Assembly (NCBI GenBank): GCA_026874595.1
Contig: CM049318.1
Span: 42,140,456 to 42,204,455, forward strand
DNA length: 64,000 bases
Direction of reading: 5' to 3'
Source of the DNA: Sipunculus nudus
Lineage: Eukaryota; Annelida; Sipuncula; Golfingiida; Sipunculidae
Every line of letters begins with the position of its first letter. The stretch's first letter is position 1. The notes below the pieces were generated by a model. The model worked only from the letters and a program-made list of their open reading frames with translations, was not told the DNA's origin and did no database searches. Of this stretch, positions 13,095 to 24,376 are shown one piece after another. The translations under genes were made by a program, and so were the position numbers.

Positions 13095-13214
13095 TCTAAG
13101 GTTTCCCACAGGATTCCTCAGGACTTGTTTGAAGGCAGGATCTCCCTCAAGAATCATATTGTACTTTGACCTAGTGTTTGATGTTACCATATTTATTTGC
13201 CTAACTTTCTTCAG
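13095..13214 (-). CDS. Possible internal exon, 40 codons
   Basis: On the minus strand a strong acceptor (polypyrimidine tract then TTTCTTTCAG) is followed by exactly 40 open codons. The peptide starts LKKVRQINMVTSNTRSKYNM and continues ILEGDPAFKQVLRNPVGNLR. It ends at AGA|GTAATA, a weaker donor. The phase-0/phase-0 fit and ordinary amino-acid composition are what I would expect of a real exon. The family is not recognised. It would lie upstream of 12436-12491 in the same minus-strand gene. Confidence 0.4.
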
Positions 13215-15461
13215 CTGAAAGAAAAAAGTTATCATTATTTCTTCATACACATAGAGACCTTCCCACAAATACGACTGGTATGGGATTTCGTGAGGGAGAT
13301 GCTGTTCATTTATTTTATAGTTATAACTGTAAAGGTGTTCCCATCTGCAAAAGTATGGGCATAGTCCATACAGGAAAAAAATTTTCGAAAGGGGGGCCCT
13401 GAACCCGTGAGTCTTTATCTGTACCACTTAAAGGAAATATTTACAAGCGGAATATATTTTGTGTATTTTTCTGTTTGATATATTTTACTATACTGTTGTA
13501 AACACAATCACTGCAAGGCTAGGATATAGAACAAAAGTTTTGACTAACACAACCATATCTTCATGATAAATCTTTACACGAAGGCAGTAATCGCAATATG
13601 TTTAGCCAATGTAGATTTTGTTGAGCCGATTACTTTTCTGACAGCATTTCCGACTTAACACAAGTAGATCTACATAGATATTTAGCAGCAGTGTGCTGAA
13701 CATCTTTTTCAGGCTCTGAAGTTATAGTCCAGCTTTTATACACCAGTATACCAGTATCCGTTTTGATAATATCAATGTAACATATGACTATATGGCTATA
13801 TATGCGTCATTTCCTGATTTGTACGATTTATTCACATTTTGAGGCAAAGCTAAATATATCAATGAACTATGGTAATAATAGATCAATACCAGTTATTATG
13901 ATCATATCAGTACATTTGACACAATTTCGAACGGTTTTAAGGCCCAATTGATAAAGGATTTATAGGATCTATGGAAAAAAATACTAAAAAAGGTACTAAT
14001 ATATTTTATGCAATTTCAGAGGGGGTATACTGAGGGGTTACACTTGAAATAAAATTTGAAATAAAAATTTTATTCTAGGTTCTATATGCAAGTACATAAA
14101 TTCAGAGGGTTAAAGAATCTGATTTCCCAAATTTGTAAAATAATACCACCCCTAATGTAAGACATTGATCGCCAGTTCTGGTCGTTTGAAACTGACAAAT
14201 ACTGCTGGCATAAATCTGCCCGGTCAATGCTATCAACACGAACACATCACCCTGAGATACATATATGCTCAAAAACTGAACGTCTCTCCGCAGCGCAATA
14301 ATTATAAACCTATATGGGGACATAACACTGAGCCCTTGCATAAATATAATTCTGTTACAAAAATAATTAGTGATGTACAATGAAAAAATAACGACTCAAT
14401 CATGCAGGGCAGATGTCGTGCTTTTCAGTGTTTTGATTTTGCAAATTTTCTTAATGTTCAAAAAGACCTGAATAGGCAAATGGGGTAGAATTCTTAACTT
14501 GGTTTGCGGAGCCCGGATCACCACAGCAGTCATCATTCTTAGGTTTCTTGGACATGGAAAACTTTATTATATTTCTCTCAACGTTTCATGTTCATTTGTA
14601 GTTAATTTCTCTGACAGATAATTGAGATAAGTTTAGACATTTAGCTTCATGCCTCCCTTTAATCAAATACTATAATTGTTGATTGTATTATTCTGTGATT
14701 ATTTTTATATTCTGAGTCAATTGTTTCCATAATTAAATATAGAGACACTTTCAGTGGATTTGTACATCAGTCAAATAAGGGATATTAATATTTGCAACCA
14801 ATTTCATTTATTTGGTACGTTCGAGATTTATGCTTGATGAGCGTAAAATTGATATTAAAACCTTCCATCGGACATAGTGGCATGGAAGAATAAGGTGCTT
14901 AATTCATTATCAAATGATTTTTTTGGGCATAAAAAAAAATTCGTTTCTTACGATACTCAAACATTCTTATGAATTATATCGTATCTGAGTGATCAGTGAC
15001 GTCATTTCCGCTCTCCTCTTGAGATTAGTGCTCTTGCGTCACCAAAGCCTCTGGGAACCAATATTTGTGGTTGAGGTCATGAACATGGGCTGGGGCCTGG
15101 TCTCAGAGGGACTGACGCCTTAAATATCAGTACGCAGCAGACTTGTGATTTGTATAGTCTTTTTAAATAGCTTTATGCGAAAGAGAAGCCGTGGTTTATC
15201 GTGTCAAAGGTTTCTAGAAGAACGGTCCGCCATTAGACAACTCTGTGAGTTGTTCCGCTTGGTGACACAGGCCGGCAGGATAAATGCCTGGCTGCACGGA
15301 TCAACTGATCCACATTTTTGCTTATGGTACCAAATGTGTAAAATTTCGAATGTGATGGAGGTAGTACTTTCACTGGCGTTTGTTTAGGTGTTTGTTCATG
15401 GACAAAAAGTAAGGAACTGATTTGTTTATTGTGAATACTCTCATTCGGTCAATGGCTCACC

Positions 15462-15462
<1 letters not shown>
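13215..15462. other. AT-rich DNA, no gene called
   Basis: Open frames on both strands near 14102-14383 overlap each other and cannot be told apart. The frame at 15145-15387 has no recognisable domain. Repeats are few. Confidence 0.45.
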
Positions 15463-15532
<70 letters not shown>

Positions 15533-15534
15533 CA
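15463..15534. repeat. (TA)n microsatellite
   Basis: About 35 TA units with one interruption near the right end. Confidence 0.97.
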
Positions 15535-15959
15535 CGTCAGTCAGGAACCGCCAAAAGTTAAAATAACCCCCGCTAAGCTTCTCACCACTTAAAAATGTTC
15601 TCATTTCCTCTACCATTTTTCTTTTATATCTAAAATTGAGATTTACATTTTTTAATTGGGAAAATATTTAAAAATTCAATTTAAGTCAGAAAGAATCTTA
15701 ATACATGAAATAACCCGGATTTTCGATATAGTCATGTAGTTTTATATTAACCAATTAAAACATGACTTGCTGTTACTGGTTGCTTAAAATCATGTACCAT
15801 TTAAAAATTTGAAATGTAAAACAGTTAAAATTTAAAAACGAAAATGAATGTTAATTTCATAAATACATATACCCTTTAAAAACTCTGTTCCATGTTTAAA
15901 ATATGTACATAATGGGGTCATATATGCATTAGAAACAGCCTTTTGATTAATTTTAGATT

Positions 15960-16111
15960 TGGAGGTTTTGCCAATAAAATAATAAAAATGATAATAATAA
16001 TATTATTAATAATAAAATAATAATAATACAAAATTGATAATAATATTAATAAATGAATTGATATAATACTATTTACTTATTAAATATTAATAATAATAGC
16101 AATAATCTTTT

Positions 16112-16155
<44 letters not shown>

Positions 16156-16262
16156 GTAACGGTAATTGTAATAACAACAATAACTATTGATGATAGTAAA
16201 AAATGATAATAATAATAATAATAATTATTATTATAATATTGATGATGATGATGATGATGATG

Positions 16263-16306
<44 letters not shown>

Positions 16307-16307
16307 G
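15960..16307. repeat. AT-rich trinucleotide cluster (AAT, GAT, TTA)
   Basis: Imperfect AAT repeats (15980-16165) pass into a GAT run (16240-16262) and a TTA run (16263-16305). The D- and Y-rich open frame here is a repeat artefact. The cluster abuts the end of an LTR copy. Confidence 0.95.
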
Positions 16308-16905
16308 TTACGGAACCTAATAACAGCAGATCACGTAATCGGGATGAGCACAAATTTTGTTACGGATAAAAAAAATTAGATTCCGCAACACTAGGCAGCG
16401 AGAAATGTCTAGGGGAATGAATCAATAAGCCAGTGGTTTTTGTTAACAAATAATATGATTTATTCTTAGAACAATCCTAACATTACAATACACTACATCA
16501 ATACAATTACACAGTATAACAATTAAAAAATGTACAGTACCAGAGTGTCCGGATCCAGGACTTTGATTTCTTAATACCACCACTGTCACAGCTAAACAAG
16601 AGTCCTTTAACACTAATATTCCAGATAAACAGTTCATGTAAATCTTCTCAGAAAATAGTCCGATTTAAACACGAAAACAATCTGTTGTCATCCAAAATTG
16701 AAGATCTGGTAATATCCCAAAGGCAAACTAAGGACAATTAAAACCTGTTACAAAGTCTGAAGGATAGCTGTAAGTTCTGAATTATTAGAAAGGTCCCAAA
16801 ACTAACGAGAGAGTCACACTCTCCCGTGTCCGCTGGTATTTTTCTCGCTCACCCGACTCTCGCTCTCGCCCCTATTTATAGCTTTTCACCCGAAGCCCGG
16901 AAACT
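16306..16905 (-). mobile_element. Solo LTR copy 2, truncated in U3
   Basis: Begins TGTTACGGAACCTAATAACA on the plus strand, which is the 3' end of the LTR in its sense orientation. Sense features on the minus strand are a TATA box (TATAAATAG, near 16873) and, downstream, an AATAAA (near 16461). The first part of U3 present in the other copies is missing. No protein-coding interior adjoins it. Confidence 0.8.
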
Positions 16906-17239
16906 TCCAATATATTTATTATTGTCCTAACTTTTTTTTCAGACACTGAGACTAGCAGTCAATCTTGTATATTTCATGTGTATTATTTAATAAACGTCAA
17001 TGCCGCACAAGTTGTGCACCAAATAAGGGATGGGTATTCTGAGCACTGCAGTGGAAATACGTGATCCGGTTCAGGCCATCCCCAAGGAATATTTGATTCC
17101 ATATAAGAAAACCTGGAGCCGGACTAAGCTTGTTCGAACACTAGTCTTGGAGACAAGTGGGAAAATACCTTGTTCAAGAGTTTTGTTCACCCCATCTATA
17201 AAATTTCCATTAGTGCCAGGTTTCAGCTAAACTTCTCTA

Positions 17240-18490
17240 GTTTACTGTCAGGGCTGATGCAAGTGCGAAAAGTGGTGCATTTTTTGTGACAGTATATTTT
17301 TATACACTACTCCGGTGATGCAAATGTGTAAATCTGTGTTCCCAGGATGGTGGTGCGGTAATAAAATCTCTGTAATTATATAAATATTTCACATATTGCC
17401 ACAAATTACCCTTCACTGGAAAGGATAGGAATTTTGCTTTAACCTCAAATCATGCTTGATGATATTTTGTGAAAAGTCAAGGTCACAGGGTCGACTAGTG
17501 CATAAAAGTAAATTTTCTTCAACATTTTTTGCTTCCTTATTACATTTCTTTAGTGAAATGTTTTACCCAAACTGTCCGTTTATGGTTTGTATGCTTATTA
17601 TTGATATCACTGATTAGCTACAGCTCTCTGGTTGACTGTCAGGGCAGATTCAAGTGGGAAAAATACACCAAACCGGCTACAAAATCCTGTAAATCTCGAT
17701 CATAGGATAGGGGTAGGGGAAATGAAAATCTCTCTAACCTCTTGAGTATAAAACATATTGCAACAAATTATCCTTCATCTGAAAGAGTAGGAATTGGCTT
17801 TATAGGAACATTATCAGAAACAATATTATACTTATTCTGTCACATTATCAGTTCACGTTTCCTTTATACAAAAGTTTCCAAGCAAAACTATCCCAGCATA
17901 CGATCTCAGTATCTCCCTTTGAGCTGTTTAACACCTTGTCATGGTTTTGGGTGTTTGTAAACACAGTCCACTTGTGCTTGTTTATAATAACAAGGCCGCA
18001 TGGCCGGAGGTCCGATTTTGCGCATGCACAACAGGTAATATACGACGTTCCCGCCAGCGGGAACATGGATTACATATTTGAGGCCAAGTCAGCCAGGACA
18101 TCTCCGGATTGGCATATGTTTTGGCCCAGGCGGTGTACGCAGTCCATTGTGCTGTGTTTATGTTAATACCTGTGATCGCGCCCGGTCCATTGTTTTAGCA
18201 CTCGTGTACAGGGGTAAGCCAATGGATTAGATTATAATTTAAAAGAGAATACGCTATTTTTCGTGTTAATTCAATATGCTTTATGGGTGATTGTGCACCT
18301 TTAACCGTTAATCATGCTTGATGGTATTTTTGAAAGGTCAAGGCCACACGGGTCGACTAGTGCATGAAACTGAATTTTCTTTAAAAATTTTGTTTTTTAA
18401 GGTTCCCTTCTTGAGTGAAAAGTTTTATCCAGGCTATCCATTTAAGTTTCATAACATTCAATTATAATATAATATCTGCCTTTTATATCA
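17240..18490 (+). repeat. Two diverged ~390-bp direct repeats, second one interrupted
   Basis: Unit 1 (about 17240-17600) and unit 2 share ACTGTCAGGGC, ATATTGC(C/A)ACAAATTA, AATCATGCTTGATG and GGGTCGACTAGTGCAT. Unit 2 starts near 17636 but is split: the match stops near 17800 and resumes near 18300, leaving about 490 bp of unrelated sequence between. Confidence 0.7.
17800..18300. other. ~490-bp segment interrupting a repeat unit
   Basis: It is absent from the sister repeat unit. It contains small hairpins (GGCCGCATGGCC near 17994, CCCGCCAGCGGG near 18051) and two similar blocks with CAGTCCA(C)TTGTGC at about 17966 and 18141. It may be an insertion, but no terminal repeats or target duplication are clear. 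Confidence 0.4.
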
Positions 18491-18911
18491 ATACTCTTGG
18501 TTATTTCCCTGAAATCAACATTTTTTCCAATAAGTGTATATACTCCACATGACATTGTTGCTCAGAAAGAAAAGTACATTTCACCACGCCACTGTTTTGA
18601 CCAGGCATTCTCATCCTTTTGAACACAGTGACATTCTTGTAAAAAGCAGACTCCATTATGTGACCCATGCTTCACCAGCCAATTTAAAATCTGCATTCTT
18701 TCCACATTCTTGTAAAAAGCAGACTCCATTATGTGACCAATGCTTCACCAGCCAATTTAAAATCTGCATTCTTTCCACATTCTTGTAAAAAGCAGACTCC
18801 ATTATGTGACCAATGCTTCACCAGCCAATTTAAAATCTGCATTCTTTCCACATAATTCCTTAATCCACGTACATTTAAAGAGAGGATCTGAAATATTTTA
18901 TCATCTATCAA
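18430..18911 (-). pseudogene. L1-like LINE ORF2 fragment: endonuclease N-terminal region
   Basis: The minus strand encodes ILSLNVRGLRNYVERMQILN, then GVCFLQEC, then WSKQWRGEMYFSF and a CGVYTLIGKNVDF-like stretch. This matches the start of the apurinic-type endonuclease of L1-clade LINEs (LNVRGLR...FLQE...W...W.G...FS...S.GV). Stops and an internal 73-bp triplication show it is dead. ORF1 of what may be the same element lies upstream at 20095-20640. Confidence 0.75.
18631..18849 (-). repeat. 73-bp tandem triplication within LINE ORF2
   Basis: Copies start at 18631, 18704 and 18777, nearly identical, repeating the endonuclease segment QILNWLVKHW...GVCFLQEC. As 73 is not a multiple of three, each copy shifts frame. 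Confidence 0.95.
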
Positions 18912-19189
18912 ATTTAAAATTGAATGGTTTTATATCTTTTTTTTAAAGCATATTTATTTTTGTGTGTAATAATAATAATATTATCCCAAACAAAATGGCT
19001 GTAAATATCTGATATAAATATACATTGACCTGTAACTTGAAATACACATACATAAAACACAATAACATCAAATTTAATCATCAGGTCATGCCATGCCTGG
19101 CAGTCTTTACCTTAAAAAACATACCTTAGTCACTTGTTGGTAAGTCATGCAGGGTTTCACCATATCTTACTTTGTGAAGGTGTTCGTGT

Positions 19190-20096
19190 TGTTACGGAAC
19201 CTAATAACAACAGACCACGTAGCCGTGACGAGCATAAATCTTGTTACGGAGATAAATAAAAATCAGATTCTGTAACACTAGGCAGCGTGAAATGTCTAGG
19301 GGAATGAATAAAGAAGTCAGTGTGTTTTTGTTAACAAATAATTAAAATTTATTCTTAAAACAACCCTAACATTACAATACACTAAATCAATACAATTACA
19401 CAGTATAACAACAGCATAACAGTTAATCAATACAATTACACAGTGTAATAAATAAAGTGTACAGTACCAGATCGAGTGTCCGGATTCTAGGCTTTTCTGG
19501 ATACCACCACTGTCGCAACCTCACAAGTCCTTTAAAAAATAAAATTCAGATGAACAGTTTCCGTGAATCTTCTCAGAAATTAATAGTCCAATGATATCCC
19601 GAAAACAATCTGTTGCTGAAAACAATCCAAAAATGAAGTTCTGGTAGTAGTCCCAAAGGCAAACTGAAGACTTTAAAAAAATCCGTTACAAATTTCGAAG
19701 AAGATATATAACTGGTGCAATTATCGGAAAGGTCCACAAACTGACTCACACTCTTCCGTGTCCGCTGGAATATATCTTTCTCCTCTCTCTCGGCTCTAAA
19801 CACAGCCCCCTTTATATAACTTTTCACCTCAAGCCGAAAACTTTCCATTCCACGATCAATCCAAAAAACGCAACAAGACACGCGCTCATAGAGCGCGAAT
19901 AGCCCAGAAAATTCCAGATTAGCACGAACGCTGTGTCTTTACACATCAGAGTTCAACCAATGCGGATTACACCGACCCGGCACCCGGCAATGCGAGGTTG
20001 CTACAGCAACGAGCCACGCCTGCGCCACACGAAACAAGCGGCAACAACACATGTAACACCCCTGCGGAAAATAACACAGACATCTGTAACTCTTGT
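19190..20096 (-). mobile_element. Solo LTR copy 3, inserted in a LINE
   Basis: Starts TGTTACGGAACCTAATAACA at 19190. In minus-strand sense it has a TATA box (TATATAAAG near 19812) and AATAAA (near 19349). It ends near 20096 at CATCTGTAAC, short of the expected ACCTGTAACA. LINE ORF1 sequence stops where the LTR begins and an HEHLHKVRYGETLHDL-like tail resumes beyond it, so the LTR appears to have landed in the LINE. Target duplication not evident. Confidence 0.8.
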
Positions 20097-20640
20097 TTTT
20101 ATATTATGTCTCACAAATCTGACCATGACTGCCCTGGGCCTATCACTTTGTTGATTACTATTGCTCTTTCTAATTCGATAGGCAACTTCAATATCACTGG
20201 ATTCTATCTCCTTTCCCAACTTTTCTTTACATATTATCTAAAAAGTTGATACACCGTTTTCAGCTCCCCGTTCAGTTTGACAATTCTCTGGAATTCCAAA
20301 AATTCTTATACTTGATATTCTAGCATTTTGTTCTGTTTCAACTGTTCGCTTACTGCCTCTCTGGCTTCATAGTACATCAAGGTACTTTCCCTGACACTTT
20401 TAATTTGTCTGTTATCAATTCTTTGTTTTCATTCTCAAGAGTAAACACCCGTGATTCCAACAACTGCACAGTTTTCTCATACCTGTCTTTGATCTTTCTG
20501 ACAATTTCAGTCTCAAGATCATGCAGCATTTTCTTTAAAGTGTCTTCTGACACACCTGATATGTTTACTTTTGATTTATCTTTATTTCGTCTTTTTATTT
20601 TTTGCTGGGAAGTACCAGGAGAAGCTTGAGAGAACAGAAC
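20097..20640 (-). pseudogene. L1-like LINE ORF1 remnant
   Basis: Minus-strand fragments read as a coiled-coil-like segment (DTLKKMLHDLETEIVRKIKD ... LESRVFTLENENKELI). After a frameshift comes SSIRIFGIPE, then EIESSDIEVAYRIRKSN and RPRAVMVRFVRHN. A coiled coil followed by (N)IRIFGIPE and RPR.V.VRFxR is the usual order of L1-type ORF1 nucleic-acid-binding proteins. At least two frameshifts or stops are present and the C-terminus is cut by the LTR at 20096. Confidence 0.75.
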
Positions 20641-20889
20641 TTTGTCTTTTAAATATCCACCGATAACCGGGTATCAAAACATTATAAAACAGTAAAACTT
20701 GGTGAACATTTTCCCCGTCACAGTGAATGTTATTTCATTTTACATTTTGGAAAACAAATTTCTTCAAATTAGCAAAATAACATAAAATACTTCCCTTTTT
20801 GATGAAATAACTGCAGAGCCCTAATCTCTGGATGTTTATCTCACTGTGTACAAATTTGCAGTCACAGGGTAGGAGTATTTCTGTACAAA

Positions 20890-21500
20890 TATGCGCCTTA
20901 ATCAGGAGAGCACAAAAGTGTGTCCACTCCTTTCAGTGCACCAAGTCTCTCATCAAATCCCTTTCCCTGTACCTTGCCAAAAAAATTTAAATATTGTTGT
21001 ATTAATATGTGTACAAAAATTTTCCGGAATAGGGAGAACTATTAGTAAATGCAATATTTGCGAGACCAAAAAGCTCTTAACCACCACCACTTTACCATAT
21101 ATAGAAACAATCCATCTATTCCATATAAGGCAATAATATTTTGCATTTTATGTATTCCAATCTCCCAATTTTTCTTAACCTCTCCGGAAGACATATTATT
21201 GACAAAATATATACACCTAAGATCTTGGGAGTATCAGTTTTACCAACACAAACTTATATCCGTTATTCCTCAATTTACCCAACTACGTGGCCTTTGTTTT
21301 TCTTCTATTAAACCCAAGGCCTGAAAAGTTTTCAAAAGCACTTACTAAACTGATGGGTAACATCTACAGATTTGATTACGGTCACCACAAAAAAATGTAA
21401 GATCATCGGAGTATTGAGTCAGTCTATATCCTTAACAGAGTTTTCTGAAATTTTAATTCCACAAAATCATTCTTACTCTCGACTACAGGGTGATCTGTGC
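20890..21500 (-). pseudogene. L1-like LINE ORF2 fragment: reverse transcriptase region
   Basis: Minus-strand motifs in order: LTQYSDDLTFF (near 21410), the YxDD active-site box with S for the usual A; NFSGLGFNRRKTKA followed by a stop where W is usual, then LGKLRNN; ILG(V)Y; a KMQNIIALYG stretch; and a C-terminal thumb-like segment split between frames. Order and spacing match L1-clade reverse transcriptases. The piece has many frameshifts and lies upstream of the ORF1 remnant, so it comes from a second LINE copy. Confidence 0.8.
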
Positions 21501-21633
21501 TTAATAAGAAATATATAAATAAGAATTAGAAACCAATTATACTTATAATACTAAGCTCCTATACTCATTGTCAGTGCAAACTATTGTCCTGGGTATTTTG
21601 ATCACCAGAATAATAAAACGAAGTTTAAAATAT

Positions 21634-22368
21634 ATGTGGCATTTTAGCATGACTAATTTGTACAGTTACTGGGGCCTCTCAGGGGCTTTATTTACTCTTT
21701 GTGAAGCTGACTGTAGACACACACTTCTGTCCTGTTCATCAGTACGTTTACAGATAACACTTTCCTTCACAGACTGCATCAACCTTTATGGTGTCACCAA
21801 CTTCATTCGACAGATCGACGTTTTTGTTAGATTTTGTGTTGAAATTGGTCCGTGCAAAAGTCAACATCCGTCTCTTTTTTACGTAAATTCATTTAATGTT
21901 CACTCAAATCTGTTTAATCTGATTTATAACTTCATTATAAAACAGGCTAAGAATAAAGTAGAAAAAATTAATTTTAAGATGTTGGACGTGATAATGGGAA
22001 GGAAAACTGACTACACTACACTGTATACAGCACTGTATAAATACTCTCTTTGCATGGCGTCTCTTTATACGACGATCTATTTAACCACTAAAATGTTTTT
22101 GCATCATTTATATCCGAATTTTCAAAAAGGCTTTGCAAGTCTTATTTGTGTTTTGTCGCGTGTATGTGGGGAAGAGGAGACGTCTTTACCGTGGTGGAGT
22201 ATTTTATATTTTATATTTATACACGTATTGTGTACTTTATCAGTTTTAACGCTGATTTCCAGAAAATCACTTCTTCTATCACAATTCGTGAACACCCTAC
22301 AACTAAGTCCGGGTTTATATAATTTTCTGTTTCTGTATTTTGCGTTTTTTTCACTTTGGAGTTATTAA
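21634..22368 (+). CDS. Unexplained 244-codon open frame
   Basis: The longest non-repetitive open frame in the window, from ATG at 21634 (the frame is open from about 21568). It is hydrophobic at the end: WWSILYFIFIHVLCTLSVLT (about residues 187-209) and YNFLFLYFAFFSLW form two probable membrane segments. It has many Cys, Tyr and Leu and no family motif I recognise. Opposite-strand frames have stops, so it is not a shadow. A chance frame, a transposon piece or a single-exon membrane protein are all possible. Confidence 0.3.
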   Translation: MWHFSMTNLYSYWGLSGALFTLCEADCRHTLLSCSSVRLQITLSFTDCINLYGVTNFIRQIDVFVRFCVEIGPCKSQHPSLFYVNSFNVHSNLFNLIYNFIIKQAKNKVEKINFKMLDVIMGRKTDYTTLYTALYKYSLCMASLYTTIYLTTKMFLHHLYPNFQKGFASLICVLSRVCGEEETSLPWWSILYFIFIHVLCTLSVLTLISRKSLLLSQFVNTLQLSPGLYNFLFLYFAFFSLWSY

Positions 22369-23655
22369 TCCTGTTAATGGTAGGATAAATTTGCTGATTG
22401 GATGCGGTTGGTCCTCATCAGATTAGCAAACCGCACCAAAAACGTTTCCTTGTAACTCAAACAATTATGGTTTAAAGAAGACCAAACAATGGTTATTGAA
22501 TGGAATTTGAGTGTTAGGAATACTTTAAAAAAACTATCATTGTTGCTTCATCAAAGGCCTTTGGCGACTGGCTAGGGAGTTGGGTCATTTTTTTAATTTC
22601 GCTTGGCTTGCTCCGTCTCATTTCCGGAAAGGGTTTAATGGTGAAATCTTTCGTAAAAAGTACTATGCATTTGGATTTTTGCGGCGCCATACTGTCGCAG
22701 CTAGAAAAAGATTGCTGCCGCCAACACATAAATGTTCAATGCATTCAGTCAGGCATTATAAAGGTAGTCAGATGTGGGGAGAACGCATTCTAAACGCATG
22801 CTTTGTTCAGCGTGAACGCCGTCACGTCAGTTTGACCGATCGTTTCTCCACGCATGCCGGATTCCGCCACTCTCCAAGCAGATGAGAACGCCCGGGACAA
22901 GTTCATCGCGGTGCATACTCCCGGCATTAGGGCAACGAATCAGTACTGGGCATAACGTAAACCTCCAGCAGAGAACCTCACATGAACGGAATAGATCTAT
23001 AACTGCGGTTCAGTCATATGGAAGCCAATCATATGTATCTCGTTCAGGGGCGCCTTTACAATGAGCTGTGTTTTACTGGAAATAATAGAAGATTGAAGTA
23101 TCCATAAGGCAGGGATCAAGTGATTCTTGAATGACAGACGGAGCATCTAGCTCTGCTTTACTGGACCGATAACACCGTCCTTAATGACATAAACTAAGCA
23201 GGACCTTTCTCAGGTAAGTCGTGAAAAATTTATTAAGGCTTCAATTCTTTAAATCTGATCAGATTTGCAATGAGCCGTGTAGTTTTTAAAACATGCGAGG
23301 TCCAGTCTAATTGGAAACAAGCTGGGCCAGGCATGAATTCAAAATATTGTGAAGGATATTTTTATTTATATTTCAAGAATTAAGCCGTTTGGAGATATGA
23401 AAAACATGGATAAAACAGCAAGAAGACAGATAAATTAGTGCAGGACGGTTATAACTATTCTATTTAGTCATAATCATTTGACGAATACTAGCAAAAGCGG
23501 TCTGTGGGCATAAAACAAACTAGTGGAAAATAGTCATAAAAATTCGTGCTGGTTGTTATTCTTTTGATTGGTATAAGGGTATATATTACACCTATATCTG
23601 TCATCTATTCGGCGTTGGTCTATCTCCATTAGTAACTCGTAAGTAATAGGCTTAC
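22369..23655. other. No gene recognised; one good plus-strand donor
   Basis: A consensus donor CTTTCTCAG|GTAAGTC lies at 23216, but all frames just upstream are closed, so if used it would follow a non-coding exon. The open frame at 22580-22885 has no recognisable domain. Confidence 0.4.
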
Positions 23656-23824
23656 CTTCTGGTAAAACGAAGGTCAAACCACAATGGATTAGGTGAATTT
23701 TGCGTACATTTTTTGCCTTTACTTGCTGCTGTGGTAATGATTTGCCGTTGAAGAAGAGACTTACTGTGTGTGCGGTGCAGTCCTGGTTTATGGAGGCTTC
23801 AGGAACCAGCCCCACCCAGTGTGT
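23656..23824 (-). CDS. Possible internal exon, 169 bp
   Basis: On the minus strand an acceptor-like ATATATAG precedes an open segment beginning THWVGLVPEASINQDC, continuing TVSLFFNGKSLPQQQ and ending LIHCGLTFVLPEG. The donor GAAG|GTAAGC is close to consensus. Composition looks protein-like and the start is phase 0, compatible with the exon ending at 34527. I do not recognise the family. Confidence 0.4.
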
Positions 23825-24376
23825 CTATATATCTTTGCTTATCCCTGCTTTACACTTCACACGGGGGATCTTTTTTGAGTTAAGCAACGGTCGGGGTACT
23901 CTTTATTTATGATCAGATCTGGATACAGACTTCCTCATGTTTATACGTTCTTAGACGTTTAGGGCTGTGTTTAGGTCCTCGTTTATCTTAGATATTGGTT
24001 TTTGCTGTTCCAAATGGTCATGTGTAATGCAGTTTACGCCTATACACAATCACAAAAGTGCTTTCGTGTTCCCCTCCAGAAAATGAATTGATCAAATAAT
24101 TCAAAAGGAGTAAGAATGTAGGAACAGCTGCTAAGGTGCAAATGTAAAAATATCTCATCTTGAAAAGAGAGCCTGTAATACGATCGCTGTTTTAGCTAAA
24201 CTTTTGTTTTAAACCTTGTAATTAGAGATTGGCATGCAGTCCGGTATTTGGAGATCTCAGAGCTGAAGACCAGTGTCAAGGAATCGCCAGGAAGAACAAT
24301 GAACTCCTATCCAAATCCCCTGGAACTGGCTCTGAATAATTTCTTTGAATTATAATGGTTATTAAAAAAGAATCGT

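Noticed and set aside
16187-16369. D- and Y-rich open frame
   Set aside because: Produced by trinucleotide microsatellites.
16306-20096. LTR copies 2 and 3 as the two ends of one retrotransposon
   Set aside because: Same orientation, but the DNA between them is LINE endonuclease and an unrelated direct repeat, with no gag or pol.
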